Position numbers and translations under genes: made by a program. A stretch of DNA of 64,000 nt from G963422445 sp963422445 (GTDB lineage: Bacteria > Pseudomonadota > Alphaproteobacteria > Thalassobaculales > Thalassobaculaceae): contig OY729512.2 in assembly GCA_963422445.2 (NCBI GenBank), positions 558,001-622,000 of the forward strand, in the 5' to 3' direction. The notes beneath the pieces were generated by a model. The model did not search any database. It saw only the letters and a program-made list of their open reading frames with translations, and was not told the origin of the DNA. Below, one piece after another: positions 1 through 9,516 of the stretch. Positions within the stretch are counted from its first letter, which is position 1; each line of letters starts with the position of its first letter.

Positions 1-1307
1 GTCACGGTCCCGGCCGGACCATCGTCGGCTGGCCAGACCCGCATTTGCGTGATCTGGTTGCGGCGTCGTCTCATGATCTTGAAACGGAAGCCGTGAATCC
101 GGAACTCCTGACCCACGTCCGGAATTACCCGGGCTTCATGCAGAACGAGCCCGGCGATGGTGGACGCCTCCTCGTCCGGAAGGGACCAGTCAAATTCACG
201 ATTCAGGTCGCGAATCGTTACCTTTCCTTCGACCAGACATGAACCATCGGATTGCGGGAGGACGCCGGCAACCTGCACATCATGTTCGTCATCGATATTA
301 CCGACGATCTCCTCGAGTATGTCTTCCAGCGTGACCACGCCCTGATAGGTTCCGTATTCGTCGACCACGAGCGCGAAATGCTCGCGGCGGTTCCGGAACG
401 CCTGCAACTGGTCGAAAAGCCTGGTCGACTCCGGGATGAACCAGGGCTCGTTGGCAATCTGTACGATATCAAGGCTGGAGAGATCCTCCCTGTGACCGAC
501 GTGAACCGCCCGAAACAGCGCCTTGACGTGAAGAACACCGACAATCTGTTGTTGATCCCCACGAAACAGCGGAACCCGGGTATACGGGCCGTTCATGAGT
601 TCGTCGAGGATCTGTTCCGGCGGGAGATCAGCATCGATCATCACAACCTCCCGCCGATGTTTCATGATCGCTTCGACCGAAACCTCATCAAGGTCGAGAA
701 TGCTGCGCAGCATTGCACGTTCTTCGCTGACATCGGTTCCGGGACCGCGGTGCAGATCGATTTGCCCGCGCAGTTCCTCCTCGCGTTCTTCAGGACTGGA
801 TTCCGCCGTAATCCGGACCCCGAATGGCCGCAGCATCAGGCGTACAATCGCTCTGACCGCGATGCTGAAAGGCTTGAGCACCCAGACCAGCTGCTGCACG
901 TAACGTGCAACCGCCAATGCAAAACTGTCGGCATTGTTGATCGCGGCAGTCTTGGGCAGAACTTCGGCGAACACCACCAGCAACACCGTCATGGCGACCG
1001 TGGCATAAGCGACACCAGCTTCGCCGAACAAGGCAAACAGCACACCGGTAGCAAGGGCCGAGGCACCGATATTGACGATATTGTTGCCGATCAGGATGCT
1101 GCTGATCAGAGTTTCATTCTCGGTCCGCAGGCGCAGCACGATTTCCGCCTGACGGTCGCCGCGCTGTTTGAGCTGGTGCAGCCGGGCTTCGGACGCGGCC
1201 GTCAGCGCCGTCTCGGAGCCGGAGAAGAAGGCCGACAGGACGATCAGGACAAAGATCGCGGCAAGCGTGATAATCAGCCCGTCGGAAAAGAAATGCGGAT
1301 CTGGCAT
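1..1307 (-). CDS. CorC/HlyC-type CNNM-CBS membrane protein (3' end cut by window)
   Basis: Reading leftward from the ATG at 1307, one open frame runs off the window after about 435 codons. The N-terminus is a hydrophobic CNNM-type segment containing FFSGSETALTAASEARL and the conserved IGNNIVNI. Paired CBS domains follow at roughly residues 200-320, with VDEYGTYQGVVTLEDILEEI and DDEHD, then the C-terminal CorC/HlyC transporter-associated domain. Family members are inner-membrane proteins tied to divalent-cation (Mg/Co) handling; the name hemolysin is historical. Usual length is about 430-440 residues, so only a few residues are missing. The gene starts 8 nt after the aroB stop, which fits an aroK-aroB-corC operon. 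The transported ion is not deducible from sequence. Confidence 0.9.
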   Translation of the reverse strand, partial: MPDPHFFSDGLIITLAAIFVLIVLSAFFSGSETALTAASEARLHQLKQRGDRQAEIVLRLRTENETLISSILIGNNIVNIGASALATGVLFALFGEAGVAYATVAMTVLLVVFAEVLPKTAAINNADSFALAVARYVQQLVWVLKPFSIAVRAIVRLMLRPFGVRITAESSPEEREEELRGQIDLHRGPGTDVSEERAMLRSILDLDEVSVEAIMKHRREVVMIDADLPPEQILDELMNGPYTRVPLFRGDQQQIVGVLHVKALFRAVHVGHREDLSSLDIVQIANEPWFIPESTRLFDQLQAFRNRREHFALVVDEYGTYQGVVTLEDILEEIVGNIDDEHDVQVAGVLPQSDGSCLVEGKVTIRDLNREFDWSLPDEEASTIAGLVLHEARVIPDVGQEFRIHGFRFKIMRRRRNQITQMRVWPADDGPAGTV

Positions 1308-1314
1308 GCCTACC

Positions 1315-2451
1315 TCAGATGCCGTTGCCGTCGGTCCTGGCGAGCGATCGAACCAGAGCTGTGGTTACCGCGGCTTCTGCGACATCAGCGGTCACGAAGG
1401 CGTCACCGATCCCGCGGGCGAGCACGAAGCGCATTCTGTCATCGACGACCTTCTTGTCGTGCCGCATATGCTCGACCAAGGTCCGGGCCGACCAGGAGTC
1501 GGACCCGCTGACGCCGGCAATGGTGGTCGGCAGGCCGACTGCGGCGAGATGCCGCCGTGCCCGGGCACTGTCCTGACCTGTGCAGAGACCCAGGTCACAT
1601 GACAGCTGGAATGCCAGACACATGCCGATGGCCACCGCCTCGCCATGCAGCAAACGGCCATCATAACCAGCCTCGGCTTCGAGCGCATGCCCGAAGGTAT
1701 GACCGAAATTGAGCAGTGCCCGGTCACCAGCCTCGTGTTCATCAGCGACGACGATTCCGGCCTTGGCCCGGCAACTTTCGACGATCGCGGTCTGCCGCGC
1801 GGCGTCGTTGCCGCCAATCACGGTGCCGCCATTGCTCTCAAGCCAGTCGAAAAAGTCCCGATTCCCGATCAGACCGTATTTCACAACCTCCGCATAACCG
1901 GCCAAAATCTCCCGCTTCGGCAAGCTGTCGAGGACCGTCGTGTCGATCATGACGAGCCGCGGCTGATGAAACCGGCCGACAAGGTTCTTGCCATACCGGG
2001 TATTGATCGCAGTCTTGCCGCCCACCGAACTATCCACCTGTGCGAGCAGTGTCGTCGGCACCTGGACGTAGTCGAGACCGCGGAGGGCCACGGCGGCGGC
2101 GAAACCGGCGAGATCGCCGATGACCCCGCCACCAAGGGCAAGCACGAGGCCGCGCCGGTCGATGCGCGCCGAGAGCATCCGGTCGAGAACCTGTTCAAGC
2201 CAGGAAAACGACTTTGTTGCTTCGCCGCCTGGCAACACCATGGTCTCGGACCGGCAACCGGCCTTTGTCAATGCGATCTCAACGGGCGGCAACCAGTTGC
2301 CTGCGACATTCTCGTCCGTGATGATGAAGACACGGCGCCGACCGAAGCGTTCGGTCACAGCGGCACCGATCCCGGCCAGCAGGCCGGCGCCGACACAAAT
2401 GTCGTAGCTGCGGTCAGCAAGCGGGACCGTGATCATGTCGACGGTGGTCAT
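1315..2451 (-). CDS. aroB: 3-dehydroquinate synthase
   Basis: Cytoplasmic enzyme of the shikimate pathway that converts DAHP to 3-dehydroquinate using NAD and a divalent metal. The 378-residue product shows the family signatures in order: PGGEATKSF (about 75-83), LALGGGVIGDLAGFAAA (about 105-121), PTTLLAQVDSSVGGKTAIN, the metal-binding region around AGYAEVVKYGLI, and NFGHTFGHALEAE with the histidine ligands, then HGEAVAIGM. Length is normal. The ATG overlaps the aroK stop by 4 nt (ATGA), so the two shikimate genes are probably translationally coupled; the CorC-type gene follows. Confidence 0.97.
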   Translation of the reverse strand: MTTVDMITVPLADRSYDICVGAGLLAGIGAAVTERFGRRRVFIITDENVAGNWLPPVEIALTKAGCRSETMVLPGGEATKSFSWLEQVLDRMLSARIDRRGLVLALGGGVIGDLAGFAAAVALRGLDYVQVPTTLLAQVDSSVGGKTAINTRYGKNLVGRFHQPRLVMIDTTVLDSLPKREILAGYAEVVKYGLIGNRDFFDWLESNGGTVIGGNDAARQTAIVESCRAKAGIVVADEHEAGDRALLNFGHTFGHALEAEAGYDGRLLHGEAVAIGMCLAFQLSCDLGLCTGQDSARARRHLAAVGLPTTIAGVSGSDSWSARTLVEHMRHDKKVVDDRMRFVLARGIGDAFVTADVAEAAVTTALVRSLARTDGNGI

Positions 2452-3014
2452 GGCGTTGCTCGCTTCTGTGCGACGAAACGGTCGAGGACCGCCTCGCGGA
2501 TTCGCTGCACAGTTGCTCCGAGCGATCCTGGAACTGAATCGACGGTCACATCGGCTTCTGAATACACCGGATAACGTTGTTCCATGAGATCGGCCAGGGT
2601 GGCGCGAGGATTGGCGGTTTCGAGCAGCGGCCGTCCGGTCCGCTGCGAAACCCGGTCATACAATGTGTCAAGATCGGCGCGGATCCAGACCGAAAGCCCA
2701 TCCTTGCGGATTGCCGTGCGGGTGCGTGGCGACATGAAGGCGCCGCCACCAGCCGCGATCACAGAAGGCGGGCCGGTCAGAAGCCGGGCGATCGTCGCTT
2801 CTTCCGTGCTGCGGAATGTCTCCTCGCCGTAACGCGTAAAGAAGACAGCTATGCTACAGTTGGCCGCATCTTCGATTTCCTGGTCGGCGTCGATGAAACG
2901 AACCCCGAAGTCCGGCGCCAGCAGACGTCCGACACTGCTCTTTCCAGCGCCCATCAACCCGATCAGGACAACGGGGCAGAGGAGCCGGGGAGACAGATTG
3001 CCGATGTTGGTCAT
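2448..3014 (-). CDS. aroK: shikimate kinase
   Basis: Phosphorylates shikimate with ATP in the aromatic amino acid pathway. The P-loop LMGAGKSSVGR lies near the N-terminus, followed by FIDADQEIE (shikimate-binding Asp), the FR motif in GEETFRSTEE, GGGAFMSPRTR and the lid arginines in QRTGRPLLE. I chose the ATG at 3014, giving 188 residues with the P-loop near residue 22, as is usual. A longer frame starting with GTG at 3086 is open and cannot be excluded. The 3' end overlaps aroB. The upstream interval to 3177 is divergent and must hold promoters for both directions. Confidence 0.95.
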   Translation of the reverse strand: MTNIGNLSPRLLCPVVLIGLMGAGKSSVGRLLAPDFGVRFIDADQEIEDAANCSIAVFFTRYGEETFRSTEEATIARLLTGPPSVIAAGGGAFMSPRTRTAIRKDGLSVWIRADLDTLYDRVSQRTGRPLLETANPRATLADLMEQRYPVYSEADVTVDSVPGSLGATVQRIREAVLDRFVAQKRATP

Positions 3015-3176
3015 CGTTGGCGTGATATCGGCGACGGTCACGGGACCCGTCCCACCCAGTTGCGTCGTTGAATCACCTGCCACCACCCATTATCATGCCA
3101 CAATCGAATCACAGGCTGACACTATCATATTTGCCGCCGCCGTCGCTAGACAGGCGGAAAGGCCGATGAGGACGCC

Positions 3177-3314
3177 ATGAAAACATCCATATTCATTTTC
3201 ACGGCCATTGTGATCATTCTTGCCGCAGGCGTCGGTTTCCTGTCTCTGTGGGACATACCCTGGTCGTCGACGCCTGTAGAAAAGGTCATCCCGAATGACA
3301 GGCTGTTTTACTAG
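3177..3314 (+). CDS. 45-residue single-pass membrane or secreted small protein
   Basis: A short open frame preceded by a GA-rich ribosome-binding stretch (GATGAGGA). The product begins MKTSIFIFTAIVIILAAGVG, a Lys then about 18 hydrophobic residues, and continues with a polar tail containing WDIP and VEKVIPNDRLFY. The tail resembles small proteins I recall beside xerD in alphaproteobacteria, but that recollection is unchecked. The gene overlaps the start of the 587-residue exported protein by 20 nt, so coupled translation is likely. Function unknown; the hydrophobic segment could be an uncleaved signal anchor. Confidence 0.7.
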   Translation: MKTSIFIFTAIVIILAAGVGFLSLWDIPWSSTPVEKVIPNDRLFY

Positions 3315-5058
3315 CAACCTGTTGCGCTTGGGGCTCCGCCCGATCCCGATCCTGGCGATTGTGGCGGTCCTGACGCCAGCCTTGGCGCAACAGGCACCGA
3401 GGCCCTTGTTACCGGACCGGCCGCTGAATCTGCAAACTGCGCCGGCCCCAGCGCCAGCGGATTCGATGCCGTCGAAACCCGGAACGACCGCCGTCAAGAG
3501 CGACATCGCTATCGATGCCCTCGACGCTGTAGCCACCGAAAACGTCGGGGCCCTCGATGCGGCGGCGGGCGGGTTCGATATCGAGCTATGGGCCGACACG
3601 CCGCGGCGCATTATCGAGCAATTGATGGTGGGGATTCCCCGCACCATGCCGTCGCCAGCCTTGCGCGATTTGCGGCGACGCCTGCTGCTGTCGGTCGCGC
3701 GGATTCCGCCGGCGACATCGCCGGTGACGGGCAGCCTGGTGCTCAAGCGGGCCCGGATCCTGTTCGATGCGGGCGATTTCAGGAGCCTCGAACGTCTGTT
3801 TGCCCAGGTTTCGGTGCAGCATCACGAGGAACCGCTGGCGCAGTTGAAAGCCAACATGGCATTGCTTTCCGATGACCTCCCGCATGCGTGCGTGATTGCT
3901 GCTGGCTGGCTTGACAGGTCGCAGGACTTTTTCTGGCAAAAGTTGAGAATCTTTTGCGACGCCATGGCCGGTGCTATCGAACGGGTGGATCTCGGCATGC
4001 AAATGCTGGGCGAACTCGGGGTGGAAGACGACATGTTCTTCGCACTGATGCCACATCTTGTCGGACGATCCCCCGACCATGCGCCCGTCGTGGCGGGACC
4101 GTTGCGTGCTCTCGATATCGCCATCCTGCGCGGTGCCCAGGGCCAGCTTCCGGAACCGGATGACCCGGACGCCCTGCCGCTTGCCTATCTTCCAACCTAT
4201 CTTCAGGCGTCGTCGGATAGGGCCGCGATCCGGATTGCACTGGCCGAGCGCGGCGAACGTTTCGGCCTGGTTGACGTTGCGGACCTGGCCCGGATCTATC
4301 AGCCGGAGGAGACTGGCCCGGCTGGCGGGTCGCGTGCGGCGCGGTATCGTGCGGCGCTTGCCCAGACTTCGATCTTTGGCCAGGCGCAGGCCATAATGGA
4401 TGCCGGCATGGCCGCGGCTGAGGAGGGCCAAATCGGCCAGACGGCCAGACTTTTTGCGCCATTGATCCGGACCATGCAACCGGAACCGGAACTCGGCTGG
4501 TTTTCGCCGATGGCGGCGACCATTCTTCTTGCCGACAACGACCATGTCGGGGCCCGGCACTGGATCGGCCTTGCCAAGCGCGAAGCCCCCTTCGATACCG
4601 AGGTCCAGGCCGCCTGGTTTCGTGCCTGGCCATTGGTTCGTCTGGCCGCTGGCGACGCTCTGACCGAATGGGATCCCGCCGGGCTGCAAAACTGGCGCAT
4701 GCTCATGAAGGAAAGCGATCCCGAGTCCGAACTGGCAAAGACGGTTCTTCTCTACGGTCTGATGGATGCGCTGGGCGACCCGGTCCCGCCGACGGTCTGG
4801 CGCACGTTGATCGATCCGGTCCGGCCGCGGTTTGGTCAGACGGCTGATATTGTCACGTTGCGTGCTCTCTCGGCAGCGCGTGACGCCGGCCGCGTCGGGG
4901 AAGCGGTCGCGCTGGTCCTGGTCGCGATTGGCGAGTCGGTGCCGCTGTCATCGCCCCCTCTTGTCCTCTGCGACGCGGTTCGGACACTTAAGGGGCTGGG
5001 TCTGGAAGACGATGCCCGCCGCCTCGCGTTCGAAATCGCAATTGCGTCCGGGCTGTAG
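3295..5058 (+). CDS. conserved exported protein of unknown function
   Basis: A 587-residue protein with an N-terminal signal-like segment (LRPIPILAIVAVLTPALAQQ) and a Pro/Ala-rich linker to about residue 60. The rest is helical and leucine/alanine-rich with no catalytic motif that I recognise; it reads like a helical-repeat scaffold. It lies between the small membrane protein and xerD, with a 5-nt gap to xerD, so the three are probably one transcript. High GC at third codon positions and a consistent frame support coding. Alphaproteobacterial xerD loci often carry a long hypothetical protein here, but I cannot assign a role. Confidence 0.85.
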   Translation: MTGCFTSNLLRLGLRPIPILAIVAVLTPALAQQAPRPLLPDRPLNLQTAPAPAPADSMPSKPGTTAVKSDIAIDALDAVATENVGALDAAAGGFDIELWADTPRRIIEQLMVGIPRTMPSPALRDLRRRLLLSVARIPPATSPVTGSLVLKRARILFDAGDFRSLERLFAQVSVQHHEEPLAQLKANMALLSDDLPHACVIAAGWLDRSQDFFWQKLRIFCDAMAGAIERVDLGMQMLGELGVEDDMFFALMPHLVGRSPDHAPVVAGPLRALDIAILRGAQGQLPEPDDPDALPLAYLPTYLQASSDRAAIRIALAERGERFGLVDVADLARIYQPEETGPAGGSRAARYRAALAQTSIFGQAQAIMDAGMAAAEEGQIGQTARLFAPLIRTMQPEPELGWFSPMAATILLADNDHVGARHWIGLAKREAPFDTEVQAAWFRAWPLVRLAAGDALTEWDPAGLQNWRMLMKESDPESELAKTVLLYGLMDALGDPVPPTVWRTLIDPVRPRFGQTADIVTLRALSAARDAGRVGEAVALVLVAIGESVPLSSPPLVLCDAVRTLKGLGLEDDARRLAFEIAIASGL

Positions 5059-5063
5059 GGGTC

Positions 5064-5981
5064 ATGGCAGGGCGCCAGACATCGGATGCGGCCATCGAGG
5101 CGTTCATGGAGATGCTGTTCGCTGAGCGCGGCGTTGCCGCCAATACGGCGCTTGCGTATCGGAGCGACTTGTCCGACTTCGCCGGTTATCTTCGTCGCCG
5201 TGATATCGCAGCGGCCGAAACTGTTGATTTGCGTCGTTATCTGACTGCGCTCACTGCAGCCGGCATGTCGGAAAAGACCTCGGCACGGCGCCTTTCGACA
5301 CTGCGTCAGTTTTATCGATTCATGCATGCCGAAGGTTTGCGCGCCGACGATCCTAGCGCCGGCATAGACATGCCGAAGCAGGGCCGCAGCTTGCCGAAAG
5401 TCATTTCGGAATCCGAGATCGATCTGCTGCTGGAGATGGCGCGGACCGAAACCGGACCACAAGGGCGGCGCTTGGTCTGTTTGCTGGAGATCGCATATGC
5501 TAGCGGCTTGCGGGTTTCGGAACTGGTCGGATTGCCATTGTCGGCCGTCGCCCGGGGCCAATCGGTGCTGACCGTAAAGGGCAAGGGCGGGAAGGAACGG
5601 ATCGTGCCGCTGACCCGCGCGGCAGTTGCGGCGATTGCCGATTATCGCGAGCAGCGGGCCTGTTTCCTGAACGACGGGCAAGAGTCGCCCTACTTGTTTC
5701 CATCGAAATCGACAGCAGGCCATTTGACCCGCCGACGGCTGGGTCAGTTGCTGAAGGAACTTGCGGCGCGCTGCGGCATGGACCCGGCGAAAGTCTCGCC
5801 GCATGTCCTCAGGCATGCCTTTGCCAGCCATCTGCTCGACAATGGCGCCGACTTGCGGAGTGTGCAGGAAATGCTCGGGCATTCAGACATCTCGACGACC
5901 CAGATCTACACCCATGTGCTCGGGGAAAGGCTGCGGGCCATTGTCGAGACGCATCATCCGCTGGCCGGCGGTGATGCCTGA
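5064..5981 (+). CDS. xerD: site-specific tyrosine recombinase XerD
   Basis: Acts with XerC at dif to resolve chromosome dimers during FtsK-assisted segregation. The 305-residue protein has the N-terminal core-binding domain (about 10-95, AANTALAYRSDL) and the catalytic domain with all expected residues: Arg in YASGLRVSEL, Lys in VKGKGGKER, the HxxR box HVLRHAFASH, His in LGHSDIST and the nucleophile Tyr in TQIYTHV. The length and an N-terminus without extension fit XerD better than XerC or a phage integrase. It follows the exported protein by 5 nt and precedes accA, a common alphaproteobacterial order. Confidence 0.93.
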   Translation: MAGRQTSDAAIEAFMEMLFAERGVAANTALAYRSDLSDFAGYLRRRDIAAAETVDLRRYLTALTAAGMSEKTSARRLSTLRQFYRFMHAEGLRADDPSAGIDMPKQGRSLPKVISESEIDLLLEMARTETGPQGRRLVCLLEIAYASGLRVSELVGLPLSAVARGQSVLTVKGKGGKERIVPLTRAAVAAIADYREQRACFLNDGQESPYLFPSKSTAGHLTRRRLGQLLKELAARCGMDPAKVSPHVLRHAFASHLLDNGADLRSVQEMLGHSDISTTQIYTHVLGERLRAIVETHHPLAGGDA

Positions 5982-6077
5982 GATGAGGTCCGGATTTTCA
6001 CTTTCAGGTCAGATTGCTACAATCCGTTCGAGCCGGGTTTCCGGTCCAATGCGGTGGCGGGACAGCCGGGAAAGCGC

Positions 6078-7034
6078 ATGAGGGCGTTTCTTGATTTCGA
6101 GAAGTCGGTCGCTGATCTTGAGGGCAAGATCGAGGAACTTCGGCATCTGTCGGATGCCGGTGACATCAACATCGCCGAGGAAGTCGGAAAACTGCAGGCC
6201 AAGGTCGAGCGACAACTTCGACAGACCTATCTCAAACTCTCGCCCTGGCAGAAAGTGCAGGTCGCGCGGCATCCTGACCGGCCGCATTTCACCGATGTGC
6301 TTGATGCGTTGGTGACCGACTTTATGCCGCTGGCTGGCGATCGGGCGTTTGCCGAAGATCGCGCCGTGATTGGCGGAATCGGCCGGTTTCGCGGGTATTC
6401 TGCCGTCATTATCGGGACAGAAAAAGGCAGTTCGACGCAGGAACGCCTAAAAACCAATTTTGGCATGGCGCGACCCGAAGGGTATCGCAAGGCGCGCCGG
6501 TTGATGAAACTGGCCGAACGATTCGGCCTGCCGGTACTGACCTTCATCGACACCGCCGGCGCCTATCCCGGCCCGGGCGCGGAAGAGCGCGGGCAGGCGG
6601 AAGCGATCGCCCGGTCAATCGAGGCCTGTATCGGCCTCAGGGTGCCGATCATCGCCGCCGTCATCGGTGAGGGCGGGTCGGGCGGCGCAGTGGCGCTGGC
6701 CACGGCTGACCGGGTCCTGATGTTCGAGCATGCGATTTATTCCGTGATTTCGCCGGAAGGCTGTGCGTCGATTCTCTGGCGCAGCGGCGAACACGCGCGG
6801 GACGCCGCCGAGGCCTTGCGGCTGACTGCGCAGGATCTGAAACAGATGCAGGTCATCGACGAAATCGTCGGTGAGCCGCTTGGCGGGGCGCATCGTGAAT
6901 GCGTGGTGGCGCTTGCCAGCCTTGCCGATTCCATCGAGGCGGTGTTGCGAGACCTTGTCACGGTCAAGGCGACGGATCTTGTTGACCGGCGGCGCGAGAA
7001 GTTTCTTGCGATCAGCAGGAACGGTCTTGCCTGA
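6078..7034 (+). CDS. accA: acetyl-CoA carboxylase carboxyltransferase subunit alpha
   Basis: One half of the carboxyltransferase that makes malonyl-CoA for fatty acid synthesis; its partner AccD is not in this window. The start at 6078 gives MRAFLDFEKSVADLEGKIEEL, the usual AccA N-terminus; a frame upstream to 6054 adds eight non-conserved residues. The 318-residue product contains the family blocks PEGYRKARRLMKLAERFGLPVLTF, DTAGAYPGPGAEERGQAEAIARS and GEGGSGGAVALATADRVLMFEHAIYSVISPEGCASILWR. Length is normal. It converges with engB; 7035-7100 between them carries a GC-rich inverted stretch but no clear U-run. Confidence 0.97.
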   Translation: MRAFLDFEKSVADLEGKIEELRHLSDAGDINIAEEVGKLQAKVERQLRQTYLKLSPWQKVQVARHPDRPHFTDVLDALVTDFMPLAGDRAFAEDRAVIGGIGRFRGYSAVIIGTEKGSSTQERLKTNFGMARPEGYRKARRLMKLAERFGLPVLTFIDTAGAYPGPGAEERGQAEAIARSIEACIGLRVPIIAAVIGEGGSGGAVALATADRVLMFEHAIYSVISPEGCASILWRSGEHARDAAEALRLTAQDLKQMQVIDEIVGEPLGGAHRECVVALASLADSIEAVLRDLVTVKATDLVDRRREKFLAISRNGLA

Positions 7035-7100
7035 ACACCGTTGCGATCCGGCGGTATGTCACGACCGGCCGGCCGGAGCGGCCGTTGTGCCGGCAGGACA

Positions 7101-7754
7101 TCAAGGGATTGCCAGTACCGCGAGCCTGACTCTGAGATCTGCGATGCCGAGGCGTTTTTCCGCGCTTGTCACCGCGATCTCAGGATGCGCGGCCGGGCGT
7201 GATTTCAATTCGTCCGCCAGTGCGGCGCAGCGCGCGTCAAGTTCGTCGTGCCCGAGTTTGTCGATCTTGGTCAGGACGACCAGATAGATCACAGCCGCCT
7301 CGTCAAGAAGGTCCATCATTTCCCGATCAACCGGTTTGATGCCGTGGCGTGAGTCGACCAGAAGACAGACCTGGCGCAACGGTGCCCGGCCGCGCAGATA
7401 AGCTTTAAGTGTTCTGGTCCAGGCGGCGACTTCGGTCTTCGAGACCCGAGCATAGCCATATCCTGGCAGGTCAACCAGAATCAGCCGTTCGTCGAGCGAA
7501 AAGAAATTGAGCTGGCGTGTGCGTCCTGGCGTGTTGGATGTCCGGGCCAGGGTCTTGCGCCCAGTCAATGCGTTCAGCAGGCTTGACTTCCCGACATTCG
7601 AACGGCCGGCGAACGCAACTTCGGGAAGATCGGCAGGCGGCAGCTGGCCGAGATCGGCGACACCGAGGATAAACCGGCATTCGCGAGCGAACAGACGTCG
7701 ACCGTGCTCGAACTGACTCTCCGTGTATTCGTTGCGGCCTGTCGGGTTGTCCAT
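7101..7754 (-). CDS. engB: ribosome biogenesis GTP-binding protein EngB/YsxC
   Basis: TrmE-Era-family GTPase needed for large ribosomal subunit assembly. G motifs are in order: G1 AFAGRSNVGKSSLLNALTG, G2 Thr in SNTPGRTRQLNFF, G3 DLPGYGYARV, G4 LTKIDK and G5 TSAEK. The 217-residue length is typical. It is the last gene of the minus-strand rpmH-rnpA-yidD-yidC-engB run, 22 nt after the yidC stop. Confidence 0.96.
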   Translation of the reverse strand: MDNPTGRNEYTESQFEHGRRLFARECRFILGVADLGQLPPADLPEVAFAGRSNVGKSSLLNALTGRKTLARTSNTPGRTRQLNFFSLDERLILVDLPGYGYARVSKTEVAAWTRTLKAYLRGRAPLRQVCLLVDSRHGIKPVDREMMDLLDEAAVIYLVVLTKIDKLGHDELDARCAALADELKSRPAAHPEIAVTSAEKRLGIADLRVRLAVLAIP

Positions 7755-7776
7755 GTCGCTGCGGCCGCCGGGGGGA

Positions 7777-9516
7777 TCACTGTACCCCCATTCTCCACAT
7801 GATAAGTTTCTGCTGAGCGATCGAGAGCAGATTGTTCCAGGTCCAGTAGATTACCAGTCCAGCCGGGAAGGTTCCGAGCAGGAAGGTGAAGAACAATGGC
7901 AGGAAGGCGAAGATCTTGGCCTGTATCGGATCGGTTGGTTGCGGATTGAGGCGCTGCTGCAGCCACATTGTCAGTCCCATGAAGACAGGCCATGCGCCGA
8001 TCAGCAGGAATTCCGGCGGGGTCCAGGGAATCAGCCCGAACGCATTGAAAAGGGAGGTTGGATCGGCCACGGAAAGATCCTTGATCCAACCATAGAATGG
8101 CGCATGCCGCATTTCGATATTGACGAAAAGCACCTTGTAGAGCGCGAAAAACACCGGGATCTGCACGACGATTGGCAGGCAGCCGGCGGCAGGATTGACC
8201 TTCTCCTGCTTGTAGAGTGCCATCAGTTCCTGGTTCATCCGAACCTTGTCGTCGCCGAATTGCTCGCGCAGGGTTTGCAGTTTCGGTGTCAGGGCCCGCA
8301 TCTTTGCCATCGATTTGTAGGATTTGTTGGCCAGCGGGTAGAAGGCCGCCTTGACGAAGATGGTGAAAGCAAGGATCGCGAGGCCGAAATTGCCCAGCCA
8401 CTGATAGAGCCAGGAGATCGCATAGAAGAATGGCTTGGTCAGGAAATAGAACCAGCCGAAGTCGACGGCGAGATCAAAATTGGCAATGCCGAGTTCGTCG
8501 CTGTAGCGGTCGAGAAGCTCCACCTCCTTGGCGCCGACGAACAGGTTGCTCGCCAGCGTGATATCCTGACCGGGTCCGAGTCGGGTCTCGCTCCCGAGAT
8601 AATCGACCTGATAGCGATCATCGGCATCGCGGATCGAATGGACGAAACGGTAGATCATGGAGTTTTTCTGGTTCGGCACCAGGGCCGTCAGCCAGTATTT
8701 GTCCGTAATTCCGATCCAGCCGCCGAGCGAGCGTTCCTCGGATTTGCCACTGTCCTGCAAATCGTCATAATCGACTTCGCGTAGCGTTCCGTCGAAGACG
8801 CCGAGCGGACCTTCGTGCAGGATATAGAAGCCGAGGGTCTCCGGCGTTCCCGAGCGCGAGATCAACCCGTAGGGAAACAGGCTGACGGATTTGTCCGACG
8901 TGTTTCGTACCTGCTGGGTGACGGTCAGCATATAGGCGTCGTCGATGCTGAAACGTTGTTCGAACACCAGCCCTTGACCGTTGTTCCAGTTCAGGGTGAC
9001 CGGGCTTCGCGGCGTCAACTGCGATCGGTCGGCGGTCCACAAGCTTTCGGCCGAGGGCAGCGCCGCGTCGTCGCCCGAGCCAACCCAGCCGAATTCCGCA
9101 TAGTAGGACTTGCTGGCGCCGATGGGATTAAGGAGCCGGATCTGGCTGGAGTCCGGGTCGGTCGTCTCCCGGTAGTTCTTCAGCACGATGTCGTCGATCC
9201 GCCCGCCTTTTAGCGCAATCGAACCAGTCATGGTCGGGCTGTCGATAGCGATCCGCGGAACGGACGCCAAGGCTTGGTCGCGCTGCGCGGCGGTGCGCGC
9301 GGAGGGTGATGCTATCGGGGCCGTATCAGCGCCGGGTGCCGCTGCCGGCGCGGTTCCCGGATCCGGCCGCAGCTGGTCCGTTGGCTGTTGGGCGGCGATC
9401 TCTGCCTGACGGGCCCGTTCTTGTTCCATCCGCGGGAATTCGTAGAAGAACTGGAAGCCGAGAAGAATCACCAGCGACAGCGCGATGGCGATCAGCATGT
9501 TTTTCTGGTCGCTCAT
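7777..9516 (-). CDS. yidC: membrane protein insertase YidC
   Basis: Inner-membrane insertase that works alone or with Sec. The first transmembrane helix (LIAIALSLVILLGFQFFYEF) is followed by a low-complexity Gln/Ala/Pro linker, the large periplasmic P1 beta domain (about 110-350), and the C-terminal five-helix core with KAAFYPLANKSYKSMAKM, AGCLPIVVQIPVFFALYKVL and LPLFFTFLLGTFPAGLVIYW. The 579-residue length is normal for Gram-negative YidC. The ATG overlaps the yidD end by 4 nt, indicating coupling within the rnpA-yidD-yidC operon. Confidence 0.97.
   Translation of the reverse strand: MSDQKNMLIAIALSLVILLGFQFFYEFPRMEQERARQAEIAAQQPTDQLRPDPGTAPAAAPGADTAPIASPSARTAAQRDQALASVPRIAIDSPTMTGSIALKGGRIDDIVLKNYRETTDPDSSQIRLLNPIGASKSYYAEFGWVGSGDDAALPSAESLWTADRSQLTPRSPVTLNWNNGQGLVFEQRFSIDDAYMLTVTQQVRNTSDKSVSLFPYGLISRSGTPETLGFYILHEGPLGVFDGTLREVDYDDLQDSGKSEERSLGGWIGITDKYWLTALVPNQKNSMIYRFVHSIRDADDRYQVDYLGSETRLGPGQDITLASNLFVGAKEVELLDRYSDELGIANFDLAVDFGWFYFLTKPFFYAISWLYQWLGNFGLAILAFTIFVKAAFYPLANKSYKSMAKMRALTPKLQTLREQFGDDKVRMNQELMALYKQEKVNPAAGCLPIVVQIPVFFALYKVLFVNIEMRHAPFYGWIKDLSVADPTSLFNAFGLIPWTPPEFLLIGAWPVFMGLTMWLQQRLNPQPTDPIQAKIFAFLPLFFTFLLGTFPAGLVIYWTWNNLLSIAQQKLIMWRMGVQ

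Noticed and set aside
252..1511. 419-codon open frame on the plus strand
   Set aside because: Antisense to the CorC-type gene and aroB; its translation has no domain and the minus-strand frame has clear CNNM and CBS motifs.
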